DNA from: Clostridiales bacterium
Lineage (GTDB): Bacteria; Bacillota; Clostridia; Monoglobales; WRBX01
Assembly (NCBI GenBank): GCA_031261985.1
Contig: JAISIR010000010.1
Location: 90,049-154,048 of the forward strand
DNA: 64,000 bases
Direction: 5' to 3'
The translations under genes and the position numbers were made by a program. Positions 51,821 through 60,358 of this stretch are shown here, one piece after another. A model generated the notes under the pieces. That model saw only the letters and a program-made list of their open reading frames with translations. It did no database searches and was not told the origin of the DNA. Every line of letters begins with the position of its first letter. The stretch's first letter is position 1.

Positions 51821-51926
51821 GTACAAAACTTTGCCTTTTAATTGTTTTGCGCTAGCAAAACTCCCTTAGCTTTTAACTTTTCTCTATTATCTTTTATCTC
51901 TTTGCCGCTAGGCAAAGTTTTGGTAC
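51821..51926. repeat. Large palindromic element abutting tRNA-Arg 3' end
   Basis: GTACAAAACTTTGCC pairs with GGCAAAGTTTTGGTAC (one extra base) across about 75 bases. Inside are two hairpins with the same loop: TTTTGC-GCTA-GCAAAA and TTTGCC-GCTA-GGCAAA. The right arm includes the tRNA CCA end. Similar GCTA-loop sequence is present near 60.38 kb. The rest of the tRNA-cimA gap holds only AAGTGAAAA-type simple sequence. Confidence 0.55.
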
Positions 51927-51997
51927 GCCTGAGAGGATTTGAACCTCCGACCTTTCGGTTCGTAGCCGAACACTCTATCCAGCTGAGCTACAGGCGC
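51921..51997 (-). tRNA. tRNA-Arg (ACG)
   Basis: 77 bases read as a full cloverleaf on the minus strand: acceptor GCGCCTG/CAGGCGT, D-arm GCTCAGCTGGATAGAGT, anticodon arm TTCGG-CTACGAA-CCGAA with anticodon ACG, T-arm GGAGGTTCAAATCCTCT, discriminator A and encoded CCA. A34 would be edited to inosine by TadA. The promoter lies 31 bases upstream. Confidence 0.97.
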
Positions 51998-52028
51998 ATA
52001 TTTTTAAACTAATTAACAGCTACGAATT

Positions 52029-52057
52029 ATTATATCATTTTTTGTCGTCTTTGTCAA
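52029..52057 (-). promoter_or_regulatory. Consensus promoter of tRNA-Arg
   Basis: Minus strand: TTGACA, 17 bases ending AATGA, TATAAT; perfect consensus for both hexamers. Confidence 0.85.
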
Positions 52058-52101
52058 CCCCTTGAGGCAATAAATTTACTAAAAAAATTTGCTTTTACCT
52101 A

Positions 52102-52130
52102 TTGACAAACGATTTTCTTTGTGATATAAT
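52102..52130 (+). promoter_or_regulatory. Consensus promoter of the nusA-infB operon
   Basis: TTGACA, 17 bases ending TTTGTGA, TATAAT. It leaves a leader of roughly 115 bases before nusA with no ORF; rimP, usually first in this operon, is absent. Confidence 0.85.
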
Positions 52131-52253
52131 GGGCATAATCTTAGAGAAAAGGAAGTGTGGTAGAAGTTTTTGTACCCACTTTTTATTTGTTCAAAATAGG
52201 TTTATTAAAAATTTACAAAATTACCAAATTATAGATAGGGTGATTGTCAAAAA

Positions 52254-53294
52254 ATGGTTGGCGAATTTATTAAATATTTAGAGGATATTCAAAAAGAAAA
52301 AGGCATTTCGGTTGACGAGTGCATAGAAGCGTTAGAGCAAGCATTGGCTTCTGCTTATAAAAAGAACTTCAATGTAAATTATCAAGTAATTGCTAATGTA
52401 GACCGTGATACCGGGAGCATGCAAGTTTTTTCGCATCGCGAAATTGTAGAAGAAGTCGAAGATTATCAGACGCAGATTTCTTTGGAAGATGCTAAACAGA
52501 TTAATGCTAAGTATAAAATTGGTGATTTTGTTGATATTTTAGCAGACCCAGCAGAATTTGGTAGAATTGCAGCTCAAACAGCGCGTCAGGTAGTTTTGCA
52601 ACGTTTACGCGAGGCTGAACGCAACATTATTTATAACGAGTTTGTTGATAAAAAAGGTCAGATTGTTACAGGTATGGTTAGGCGTGTAGACCGTGGGAAT
52701 ATCATGGTTGAGATTGGCAAGATAGAGGCTATTTTGACTCCTCAAGACCAGATTGCTGGCGAGCATTATAAGCAGGGCGATTCTATTAAAGTTTATATAA
52801 CCGATGTAAACTCTGCGCAAAAAGGACCTCAGCTATATATTTCGCGTAATAATCCTGCTATGGTAGAGGAATTATTCAAGCGTGAGGTGCCAGAGATTGA
52901 TAGCGGCGTGGTAGAAATTATGGCGATTGCTCGCGAGCCTGGAAGCAGAACGAAAATTGCCGTTGTTTCTAACGACGATAACGTTGATGCGCGTGGCGCG
53001 TGTATTGGTCCAAATGGCGACCGAGTGCGTGCGATTGTTGACGAGCTAGGTGGCGAGAAGATTGATATTATCCAATATAGCGATGATATTGCCACCTTTA
53101 TTAAAGAGGCGTTAAGCCCTGCAGATGTCACTAATATTAAGATTAACGAAGACGATAAAATTTGTATTGTTGTGGTTCCCGATAATCAGCTTTCACTTGC
53201 GATTGGTAAAGAAGGTCAAAACGCTAGGCTATCGGCTAAGCTAACTGGCTGGAAGATTGATATAAAAAGCGAAACTGCAATAGCAACATCGTAA
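52254..53294 (+). CDS. nusA: Transcription termination/antitermination factor NusA
   Basis: 346 residues: N-terminal RNA-polymerase-binding domain (about 1-125), S1 domain (about 130-200, GQIVTGMVRRVDRGNIMVEI), and two KH domains (about 200-345) with PGSRTKIAVVS, ACIGPNGDRVRAIVDEL and AIGKEGQNARLSAKL. It ends after KH2 without the C-terminal acidic repeats of E. coli NusA, as is normal in Firmicutes. It binds elongating RNA polymerase and affects pausing, termination and rRNA antitermination. First gene of its operon here. Confidence 0.97.
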   Translation: MVGEFIKYLEDIQKEKGISVDECIEALEQALASAYKKNFNVNYQVIANVDRDTGSMQVFSHREIVEEVEDYQTQISLEDAKQINAKYKIGDFVDILADPAEFGRIAAQTARQVVLQRLREAERNIIYNEFVDKKGQIVTGMVRRVDRGNIMVEIGKIEAILTPQDQIAGEHYKQGDSIKVYITDVNSAQKGPQLYISRNNPAMVEELFKREVPEIDSGVVEIMAIAREPGSRTKIAVVSNDDNVDARGACIGPNGDRVRAIVDELGGEKIDIIQYSDDIATFIKEALSPADVTNIKINEDDKICIVVVPDNQLSLAIGKEGQNARLSAKLTGWKIDIKSETAIATS

Positions 53295-53318
53295 ATTTTT
53301 TAAAAGGTTAGGTTTAAA

Positions 53319-53660
53319 TTGCACAAAATTAATTCTAAGCCATTGCTTAATGATAATGTTGATGTTACCAAGCCGGTGCGCATGTGTTGTGTTTGCAGGC
53401 GCAGGCACAATAAGCCCGATTTAATTCGTTTGGTAACTTGCGCGCTTAATTTTAGTGACGATAACACTGAGCAAAAGGGCGTGGCATTAAAAATTGATGA
53501 AAAAGGCAATTTAGGCGGGCGTGGCGCATATATTTGTAAAAATATTGATTGTATTAATTTGGCGCAACAAAAACGCGCACTAAACCGAGCTTTTAAATGT
53601 AACATTACTAATTTAGACGATATTATAGATGATTTAACTCAGATAACTATAGAACCTTAG
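53319..53660 (+). CDS. ylxR: YlxR family RNA-binding protein (RnpM)
   Basis: 113 residues, TTG start preceded by AAAAGGTTAGG. The family core is [18 protein letters not shown] and [25 protein letters not shown] (quoted in part). The protein is linked to RNase P regulation in recent work on Firmicutes. It has an unusual 20-residue N-terminal extension. It lies between nusA and infB; the L7Ae-like ylxQ gene that often follows it is missing. Confidence 0.9.
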   Translation: MHKINSKPLLNDNVDVTKPVRMCCVCRRRHNKPDLIRLVTCALNFSDDNTEQKGVALKIDEKGNLGGRGAYICKNIDCINLAQQKRALNRAFKCNITNLDDIIDDLTQITIEP

Positions 53661-53680
53661 GAACTAACAGGAGAGATTTG

Positions 53681-55939
53681 ATGTCAAAAATACGCTTACA
53701 TGAATTAGCCAAAGATTTAGATGCACAGGGGAAGGATTTAATTTCTCTTTTAAAAGACTTTGGCTTTAAAACAAAAAACCATATGAGTGCCCTAGAACCC
53801 GATGAAATATCTGTGGTTTTAGAGTATTATACTCAAAAAAATCAAGTGGAGCAATTTGACTTTTTATTGGCTAAGTTAGTTGAAGCACCTAAGGAAACCA
53901 AGCGTCGTCCTGAGATGACAGAGGAAGAATTTTTAGAGGTTATCTCGCAAATTCAAAGCAAGGATGAAAAGAAATCTCCGATTGTTGTTGACACGCGCAT
54001 AGATAATGTCGACCTTGAAAAGTACGATATTGAAGATAAAATTGACGATTTAGTTGATTCGCGTCATACCGAAAACGCTGCTGATAAAAAGCAAAAGATT
54101 AAAAAACGGTCTGAGAATATTAAACAAAAACAACAAAGTAATAATAAGGCTCAGCAACATCAACCTAAGGAAAAGCCTAAACGTCAGCACCTTAATTTAG
54201 AGATTCCTGAAGAGATTAGCGTGGGCGAGTATGCGCATTTGTTGAAGCGACCGGTGGCAGAGGTTGTTAAATCTTTGTTCCAACTTGGCATTATGGCAAA
54301 TGCTACACAAATAATAGATTATGACACAGCCGAGATAATTTCTGACGAGTTTGATGCAACTATAACCAAGCAAGTAATTGTTACCGCCGAGGAGATTTTA
54401 TTCGACACAAGCGATGATGCGCCCGAAGATTTAGAGCCGCGTTCGCCTGTTGTTGTTGTAATGGGTCACGTAGACCATGGTAAAACTTCGCTTTTAGATG
54501 CTATCCGCGAAACTAACGTTATAGCTGGCGAGGCGGGCGGGATAACGCAACACATTGGTGCTTATCGCGTGAGAGTGGGCGATAAAAAGGTAACTTTTTT
54601 GGACACGCCTGGGCATGAGGCTTTCACCGCAATGCGTGCACGTGGCGCGCAAATTACTGATATTGCTATATTGGTTGTGGCTGCAGATGATGGGATAATG
54701 CCTCAGACCATTGAAGCTATAAACCATGCAAAAGCTGCGGGTGTTGCTATTATTGTTGCCATTAACAAAATAGATAAAGAGGGCGCGAACGTTGATAAAG
54801 TTAAGCAGGACTTAACCGAGCATGGCTTAGTGCCTGAGGAATGGGGCGGCGATACAATTTGCGTTCCGATTTCTGCTAAAAAACATACCAATATAGAGCA
54901 ATTGCTAGAGATGCTTGTGCTGATTGCCGATATGAAGGATTTAAAAGCCAACCCTAAACGCAAGGGGCAAGGGGCTGTGATTGAGGCGAGGCTTGATAAA
55001 ACGCGTGGTGTAATTGCATCGCTTTTAGTTCAAAATGGTACACTTAATGTAGGCGATACCATTATTGCCGGCACGTGTGTAGGGCGCATTAGGGCTATGG
55101 TTAACGACCGTCACAAGCGTATTCGTCACGCTGCGCCAAGTGTTCCCGTCGAGATTATCGGGCTTTCGGAAGTTCCTGAAGGTGGCGATGAGTTTTACGT
55201 TGTTACCGACGAGAGGCTTGCAAAAAGCTTGGCAGAAAAGCGCAAGGCTAAGCAAAAGCAAGAGCTTCTTAAGGCTTCTAACACTCATGTTACATTGGAT
55301 AATTTGTTTGACCATATTAAGCAGGGCGAGGTTAAGGAGCTTAATATTATCATAAAGGCAGATGTTCAAGGTAGTGTCGAGGCGATTTCGCAAAGTTTGG
55401 TTAAGCTTACTAACGAAGATGTTCGTATAAATATTGTTCATGGTGGCGTAGGTGCGATAAGTGAGAGCGATGTAATGCTTGCAAATGCCTCGAATGCTAT
55501 AATAGTCGGCTTCCATGTTAGGCCCGACCCAGCTGCAATTATTAGTGCAGAGCGGTTTGAGGTTGATGTGCGTTTGTATCGCGTTATTTACCAAGCGATA
55601 GAAGAGATTGAGTTGGCTATGAAAGGCTTGCTTGACCCTGAATATAAAGAAGAAGTGCTAGGGCATGCCGAGATTCGTCAGACCTTTAAGGCAAGCGGCG
55701 TAGGTACAATTGCAGGTTCATACGTAATAGATGGCAAGATAATGCGCAATTGCGAGGTTAGAATTGTGCGCGATGGAATTGTGGTTCACGAGGGGATGCT
55801 AAGCTCGCTAAAACGCTTTAAGGACGATGCAAAAGAAGTGCTTACAGGGTTTGAATGTGGTTTGACAATTGATAAGTATAACGATATTAAAGTTGGAGAT
55901 ATTGTTGAGTGCTTTACTATGGTAGAAATACCACGGTAA
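53681..55939 (+). CDS. infB: Translation initiation factor IF-2
   Basis: 752 residues, short for a full-length IF-2 because the N-terminal charged region (about 95-180, lysine/glutamine-rich) is brief. The G domain has [29 protein letters not shown] and NKIDKEG, and the C-terminal domains bind initiator tRNA. AGGAG eight bases before the second ATG sets the start, one codon inside the ORF-track start. It follows ylxR by 20 bases. Confidence 0.97.
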   Translation: MSKIRLHELAKDLDAQGKDLISLLKDFGFKTKNHMSALEPDEISVVLEYYTQKNQVEQFDFLLAKLVEAPKETKRRPEMTEEEFLEVISQIQSKDEKKSPIVVDTRIDNVDLEKYDIEDKIDDLVDSRHTENAADKKQKIKKRSENIKQKQQSNNKAQQHQPKEKPKRQHLNLEIPEEISVGEYAHLLKRPVAEVVKSLFQLGIMANATQIIDYDTAEIISDEFDATITKQVIVTAEEILFDTSDDAPEDLEPRSPVVVVMGHVDHGKTSLLDAIRETNVIAGEAGGITQHIGAYRVRVGDKKVTFLDTPGHEAFTAMRARGAQITDIAILVVAADDGIMPQTIEAINHAKAAGVAIIVAINKIDKEGANVDKVKQDLTEHGLVPEEWGGDTICVPISAKKHTNIEQLLEMLVLIADMKDLKANPKRKGQGAVIEARLDKTRGVIASLLVQNGTLNVGDTIIAGTCVGRIRAMVNDRHKRIRHAAPSVPVEIIGLSEVPEGGDEFYVVTDERLAKSLAEKRKAKQKQELLKASNTHVTLDNLFDHIKQGEVKELNIIIKADVQGSVEAISQSLVKLTNEDVRINIVHGGVGAISESDVMLANASNAIIVGFHVRPDPAAIISAERFEVDVRLYRVIYQAIEEIELAMKGLLDPEYKEEVLGHAEIRQTFKASGVGTIAGSYVIDGKIMRNCEVRIVRDGIVVHEGMLSSLKRFKDDAKEVLTGFECGLTIDKYNDIKVGDIVECFTMVEIPR

Positions 55940-55951
55940 GGGCATTCGCGC

Positions 55952-56002
55952 GACTCTAAAATTTGCTAAAATGACATTAAAATGGCTTTGTTCCAATGTC
56001 GG
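55952..56002 (+). repeat. 50-bp dispersed repeat, copy 2
   Basis: ACTCTAAAATTTGCTAAAAT, then GACATTAAAATGGCTTTGTT and CAATGTCGGC; about four-fifths identical to the copy after the orphan kinase gene. It lies between infB and rbfA. Confidence 0.6.
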
Positions 56003-56045
56003 CTTGTTATACATTAAATTACAAAAACGCAAAGGAAGGACTATT

Positions 56046-56411
56046 ATGCAAAATAGGATAAACAGAATTAACGAAGAATTGCAAAAAGTAATTGCTGAGG
56101 TTATTCGTAATTTAAAAGACCCTAGGATTAATCACTCGTTAGTAAGCGTTGTAAATGTAGCTGCCGCCAGCGATTTATCGCAGGCGAAGGTATATATTAG
56201 TGTTTTAGCAGACGATGAAGAACAGAATAAAGTTATTGCGCAGTTAAAATCCGCCGAGGGCTTCATTAGGCACGAGGCGTCGGAAAAAATTGACTTACGC
56301 GTGATGCCTAAGTTGTTGTTTACTCTTGACCACTCCATTCAAGAAGGCGCACATATAAACGAAATTTTAAAACAAATAGAGCGTAAGGATTCGCTTAAAG
56401 GGAGCGAATAA
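56046..56411 (+). CDS. rbfA: Ribosome-binding factor A
   Basis: 121 residues, KH-like fold: MQNRINRINEELQKVIAEVI, LKDPRINHSLVSVVNV, LSQAKVYISVL and a C-terminal RVMPKLLFTLDHSIQEG. It binds immature 30S subunits and assists 16S maturation. AAAGGAAGGA before this ATG sets the start; the ORF-track start is 75 bases early and lies in the dispersed repeat. The stop codon lies in the loop of a small hairpin with a T-run. Confidence 0.95.
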   Translation: MQNRINRINEELQKVIAEVIRNLKDPRINHSLVSVVNVAAASDLSQAKVYISVLADDEEQNKVIAQLKSAEGFIRHEASEKIDLRVMPKLLFTLDHSIQEGAHINEILKQIERKDSLKGSE

Positions 56412-56424
56412 TTTCGCTTTTTTT
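56403..56424 (+). terminator. Compact terminator overlapping the rbfA stop codon
   Basis: AGCGAA-TAAT-TTCGCT followed by six more T; the TAA stop of rbfA is in the 4-base loop. The 113-base gap to nrnA also holds the 8-bp inverted repeat CACTCGAT / ATCGAGTG. Confidence 0.5.
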
Positions 56425-56524
56425 AAAATCAAAAAACAGAAGTCACTCGATTCCTATAATTGCTTCTCTACTATCTAATTAATAATTATTCATCGAGTGC
56501 TGATAAAAAAAGGATGCAGAAAAA

Positions 56525-57508
56525 TTGTTCCAAGAGCTTTTAAATAAAATTATTCAGGCAAGTAATATAGCCCTTTTTCCACATAAAAATCCTGACGGAG
56601 ATGCTTTAGGTAGCACGTTTGCGTTCAAGGAGATTTTAGAATCCCTTGGCAAGCGTGCTTTTGTCGTGTTTGAGGATGACGAAATGTCGCCTATTCTTAA
56701 CTCTGTCGTCGGTAGTGAAAACAATATCCCATGTGACGATTACGATTTATTCGTTGCAATTGACAGCGCCAATACCGATAGGATTTCCAAAAAGTCTGAC
56801 CTTTTCTTTAGCAAGGGCGTGGAATCTACAATTGTAATAGACCATCACTTCCACTCGAACACTAAATTTGGCGGGCTTAATTTTGTAAAGGATGCTCCTG
56901 CGTGTGGCGAGGTAATGTACAATATTGCGCAAGAATGGGGCGTTAGCATTACTCCTTCGATGGCGACTAATATGTATTTGGCGATTGTTTTTGACACCAT
57001 TAATTTTTCGATATCTAACGTTACCCCTTCTACTTTAATTGCAGGCGCCGAGCTGCTTAAACTAGGTGCAGATATGGATAAAGTTCAGCTGCAATTTAAG
57101 TTAAAATCGCCTTCTCAAATTAGGTTGCGTAATGTTTTGTTCGAGAATAGCACAATAAAAGATGGTCTGGCGCATACATATTGCACATTAAACGAGCTTG
57201 ATATTAGTGGCGCGACGGCAGGGGATTGCGAAGGTTTGGTTAACGAGTTTGCATATATTCAAGGTATAAAAGTGGCAATGCTATTCCGCAAATTGCACGA
57301 TGGCGAGTTTAAGGTTAGCCTGCGTTCTAATAGCGATAAGTTTGATGTAAATGCTTTTGCCGCTATATTTGGCGGTGGCGGGCATGTTCGCGCGGCGGGC
57401 TGCACTATTTTAGATGTCGATTTTTTTGAGACGATGGCGAAATTTGTTGACGGAGCGCGAGTTTGGCTGGATAATGATGGGGATTTGAGTAAAGTTAATG
57501 GTCTTTAA
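56525..57508 (+). CDS. nrnA: Bifunctional oligoribonuclease / pAp phosphatase NrnA
   Basis: 327 residues of the DHH-DHHA1 family. Metal-binding motifs are NPDGDALGS near 22, DSANTDR near 78 and DHHFHSN near 102; the DHHA1 part ends with FGGGGHVRAAGC. NrnA degrades short RNA oligonucleotides and dephosphorylates 3'-phosphoadenosine 5'-phosphate. The start codon is TTG with AAGGA upstream. It lies in the usual rbfA-nrnA-truB-ribF order. Confidence 0.95.
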   Translation: MFQELLNKIIQASNIALFPHKNPDGDALGSTFAFKEILESLGKRAFVVFEDDEMSPILNSVVGSENNIPCDDYDLFVAIDSANTDRISKKSDLFFSKGVESTIVIDHHFHSNTKFGGLNFVKDAPACGEVMYNIAQEWGVSITPSMATNMYLAIVFDTINFSISNVTPSTLIAGAELLKLGADMDKVQLQFKLKSPSQIRLRNVLFENSTIKDGLAHTYCTLNELDISGATAGDCEGLVNEFAYIQGIKVAMLFRKLHDGEFKVSLRSNSDKFDVNAFAAIFGGGGHVRAAGCTILDVDFFETMAKFVDGARVWLDNDGDLSKVNGL

Positions 57509-57551
57509 AAGACAAGCTGATAAAAAGAGTTGAGCAAAAGGATATTGCGTT

Positions 57552-58496
57552 ATGTCGAGTGGAATCTACAACATAAATAAGCCAAGCGGCTGGACTTCGT
57601 TTGATGTTATTGCGAAAGTGCGGAATCTGTTGGGGACTAAAAAGGTAGGTCATGCCGGCACTTTAGACCCAATGGCAACAGGCGTGCTTATTGTGTGCGT
57701 TGGCAATGCAACTAAAGCTGTGGAAGAATTGACTGGGCATGACAAGCAATATAAAGCCACGTTTAGGCTTGGAATTTCTACCGATACGCAGGATATAACA
57801 GGAAATATAATTAATGTTAAGCCGTCGATTCACGTTACTATAGATGATGTCAAAAAGGTTATAGCAAGTTTTATCGGTAAAATTTCGCAGGTTCCGCCTA
57901 TGTTCTCGGCTATATCGGTTAATGGTCAGCGGCTTTATAATTTAGCGCGCAAGGGTATAGAAGTTGAGCGGACGCCTAGGGAAATAACCATTTATAACGC
58001 TTCTATTTTGGATTGCGCTGAAGTTAACATGTTTAGCGGCATTGATACGCCGACAAATTATAGTGACTTTGTTAACGCTAAAACCTTGCAAATTACTATG
58101 TTAATCGATTGTAGCAAGGGGACGTATATCCGCACCCTTTGCAATGATATAGGCGAATGTGTAGGCTGTGGCGCGGTTTTGATGGCTTTAGAGCGTACAA
58201 AAAGTGGCGATTTTGATATTAATGATAGTCGCACACTAAACGATTTAGGCGAGCCTTTGCCAGCCGATTCTGCATTTAGCCATATCGATAAACTTACCAT
58301 AGATTACGATATTGCCACAAAACTTAAAAATGGTTGCAGCGTGGCAATTGATTCAATTAAAAGTATTGATTTAAAGAATTTTGACATTGAAGATGATAAT
58401 CGCTTTCGTTTATATTGTAATGATACAAAGATGAACAAATTTTTAGGGATAGGCAGGGTTATTAGCGGTCAGCTTAAAATAATCAAGAACTTTTAA
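57552..58496 (+). CDS. truB: tRNA pseudouridine(55) synthase
   Basis: 314 residues. GIYNINKPSGWTSFDV, the catalytic aspartate in GHAGTLDPMATGVL, QYKATFRLG and CSKGTYIRTL are the TruB motifs. It forms pseudouridine 55 in the T-loop of tRNAs. The part around 150-190 (SGIDTPTNYSDFVNAK) is a longer insert than usual. AAAGGAT precedes the ATG. Confidence 0.96.
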   Translation: MSSGIYNINKPSGWTSFDVIAKVRNLLGTKKVGHAGTLDPMATGVLIVCVGNATKAVEELTGHDKQYKATFRLGISTDTQDITGNIINVKPSIHVTIDDVKKVIASFIGKISQVPPMFSAISVNGQRLYNLARKGIEVERTPREITIYNASILDCAEVNMFSGIDTPTNYSDFVNAKTLQITMLIDCSKGTYIRTLCNDIGECVGCGAVLMALERTKSGDFDINDSRTLNDLGEPLPADSAFSHIDKLTIDYDIATKLKNGCSVAIDSIKSIDLKNFDIEDDNRFRLYCNDTKMNKFLGIGRVISGQLKIIKNF

Positions 58497-58546
58497 GCAA
58501 TCACTGATTAGCTTGCGTGCCTATTATCAAAATGGTGGTGATAAAA

Positions 58547-59488
58547 ATGCTTTCGGTTGCAATTGGAACTTTTGACGGGTTGCATATTGCGCATAAAATG
58601 CTTATAGATATTGCAGATACCGTGCTTATAATTGCAAACCCTAACAAAGGTGCGCCGCTTAATTCTGCAACTGTTAACACTTTTCTACTTGGCGATAAAC
58701 CTGTTATTCGGCTAAATTTTGACGAGATTAAAAACCTTATGCCAGCTGAATTTTTCAATAAATATCTAATTAAATATGATAGAATTATTGTAGGTTATAA
58801 CTTTAAGTTTGGTAAAAATGCAAGCGGTGGAGTAGGTGATTTACGTAGGCTATGCAATGATAACGGCAAAGTTTTAGAGGTTGTTGATAGGGTGACTTAT
58901 AAACCGCCTGAACCTTTAACTACAAACGACGTCTCTGAAAAAGCCAAAGAAATCGAGGTGTCGTCTACTAATATCCGCGAGCTAATTACCTGTGGCAACC
59001 TAGAGCTTGCGAACGCCATGCTAGGGTATGATTACATGATTAGCGGAGTGGTGATTCATGGTAACCAGATTGGGCGGACGATAGGCTTCCCGACTGCAAA
59101 CATTACGCCTGCGCCGATTATGCCGCCTTTTGGTGTTTATAAATCTAAAGTTTATGTTAACCACATTTGCTATGATGGCGTTACAAATTATGGGCCAAAA
59201 CCTACTATTGAAAAAACTTTAGACGATGAGCTACTAAAAAATGGTAATTTAAATGGTAGTTCAATTGGTAAAAATACCGAGCATAAAAATGCGCAAATAC
59301 GCTTAAATAATGTTGTAGAAACTCATATTTTAGACTTTGATAGAGATATTTATGACCAAGAAATTGTAATAAGCTTCAACAAAAAAATACGTAATATAAA
59401 AAAATTTAATTCTATATATTCCTTGAAAAACCAAATAAAATTAGATGTTGATAAAAATTTTTGTAAAAAAATGGAAATTTCCTATTGA
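58547..59488 (+). CDS. ribF: Bifunctional riboflavin kinase / FAD synthetase
   Basis: 313 residues. The N-terminal FAD synthetase (nucleotidyltransferase) half begins MLSVAIGTFDGLHIAHKML and has VGYNFKFGKN and STNIRELI. The C-terminal flavokinase half has GNQIGRTIGFPTANI and PPFGVYKSKV, with an Asn-rich insertion near 235-255 (LLKNGNLNGSSIGKN). It makes FMN and FAD from riboflavin. The start is set 30 bases inside the ORF-track start because GGTGGTGAT lies before this ATG. Its 3' end carries the spo0A promoter. Confidence 0.94.
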   Translation: MLSVAIGTFDGLHIAHKMLIDIADTVLIIANPNKGAPLNSATVNTFLLGDKPVIRLNFDEIKNLMPAEFFNKYLIKYDRIIVGYNFKFGKNASGGVGDLRRLCNDNGKVLEVVDRVTYKPPEPLTTNDVSEKAKEIEVSSTNIRELITCGNLELANAMLGYDYMISGVVIHGNQIGRTIGFPTANITPAPIMPPFGVYKSKVYVNHICYDGVTNYGPKPTIEKTLDDELLKNGNLNGSSIGKNTEHKNAQIRLNNVVETHILDFDRDIYDQEIVISFNKKIRNIKKFNSIYSLKNQIKLDVDKNFCKKMEISY

Positions 59489-59513
59489 CAAAATTTTCCA
59501 GTTAATGTATAAT
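59485..59513 (+). promoter_or_regulatory. Consensus promoter of spo0A
   Basis: TTGACA, 17 bases, TATAAT; the -35 box overlaps the ribF stop. Both hexamers are consensus sigma-A. No Spo0A box (TGTCGAA) or sigma-H pattern was noticed. Confidence 0.8.
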
Positions 59514-59566
59514 TATTACAGCAAGTGAGAACTGGGGAAAATAATCTCATAACATGGAGGAAAACT

Positions 59567-60355
59567 ATGATGAATGATGTCACAAAAATACTTATCGTGG
59601 ACGATAGTAAAGACCAATGCAGAATGATTAACGATTACCTAACTACTATCGCCGATTTAGAAGTTGTAGGAATTGCGCACTCTGGCAAGGAGGCTTTAAG
59701 CTTTATTGAGGCAACGCATATCGACCTTGTTTTGCTGGATATTATAATGCCAGATGTCGACGGGATTAGCGTGCTAGAGAGCATTCAGGCTATTGATAAA
59801 AAACGTAGGCCTAAGGTAATTGTACTTTCTGCCATTGCCGACGATAACATCAAGAATAAAATGATTTCGTTAGGCGCATCGCTTTATTTAATCAAGCCTG
59901 TGCCGCTTAATGTGTTGGTGGATAGGATTGCTCTTATTGCCAAGCATGTTAATATTTTACCTACACTTACAACTATCGATGCTTCTACCATTAAACCAAG
60001 CGGAGATTTAGAGACACATGTGACAAATGTTATTCATGAGGTAGGAATTCCTGCGCATATTAAGGGGTACCAATACCTGCGCGATGCCATAATGAAGGTT
60101 ATAGATAATACTTCTATGATAGATAATGTGACCAAGCAGCTATACCCTAGCGTGGCGCGCTCGTTTGGTACAACGCCGACGCGTGTGGAGCGTGCTATTA
60201 GGCATGCGATTGAGGTTGCGTGGGATAGAGGCGATACCGAAATTTTGAATAAGTTCTTTGGGTATACCATCAACCATGGCAAGGGGAAACCCACTAACAG
60301 CGAGTTTATTGCCATGATTTCGGATAAATTGCGTTTGACGTTGAAGGCTCAATGA
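59567..60355 (+). CDS. spo0A: Sporulation response regulator Spo0A
   Basis: About 262 residues. A receiver domain (about 1-125) has ILIVDDSKDQC, phospho-acceptor LLDIIMPDVDG, the LSA switch and the LIKPV lysine. The C-terminal Spo0A DNA-binding domain (about 150-260) has VIHEVGIPAHIKGYQYLRDA, LYPSVARSFGTTPTRVERAI and RHAIEVAWDRGD, all diagnostic. It is the master regulator of entry into sporulation in Clostridia and Bacilli. GGAGG six bases before ATGATG sets the start. It is normally downstream of spoIVB; here it follows ribF, and no other sporulation gene is visible. Confidence 0.95.
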   Translation: MMNDVTKILIVDDSKDQCRMINDYLTTIADLEVVGIAHSGKEALSFIEATHIDLVLLDIIMPDVDGISVLESIQAIDKKRRPKVIVLSAIADDNIKNKMISLGASLYLIKPVPLNVLVDRIALIAKHVNILPTLTTIDASTIKPSGDLETHVTNVIHEVGIPAHIKGYQYLRDAIMKVIDNTSMIDNVTKQLYPSVARSFGTTPTRVERAIRHAIEVAWDRGDTEILNKFFGYTINHGKGKPTNSEFIAMISDKLRLTLKAQ

Positions 60356-60358
60356 AGG

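Noticed and set aside
55025-55594. 189-codon minus-strand ORF within infB
   Set aside because: Fully inside infB on the other strand, no ribosome site, composition typical of a shadow frame.
52254-59488. Possible riboswitches or T-box leaders near ribF, cimA or gltX
   Set aside because: No FMN riboswitch core before ribF, and no T-box consensus (AGGGTGGNACCGCG) before cimA or gltX.
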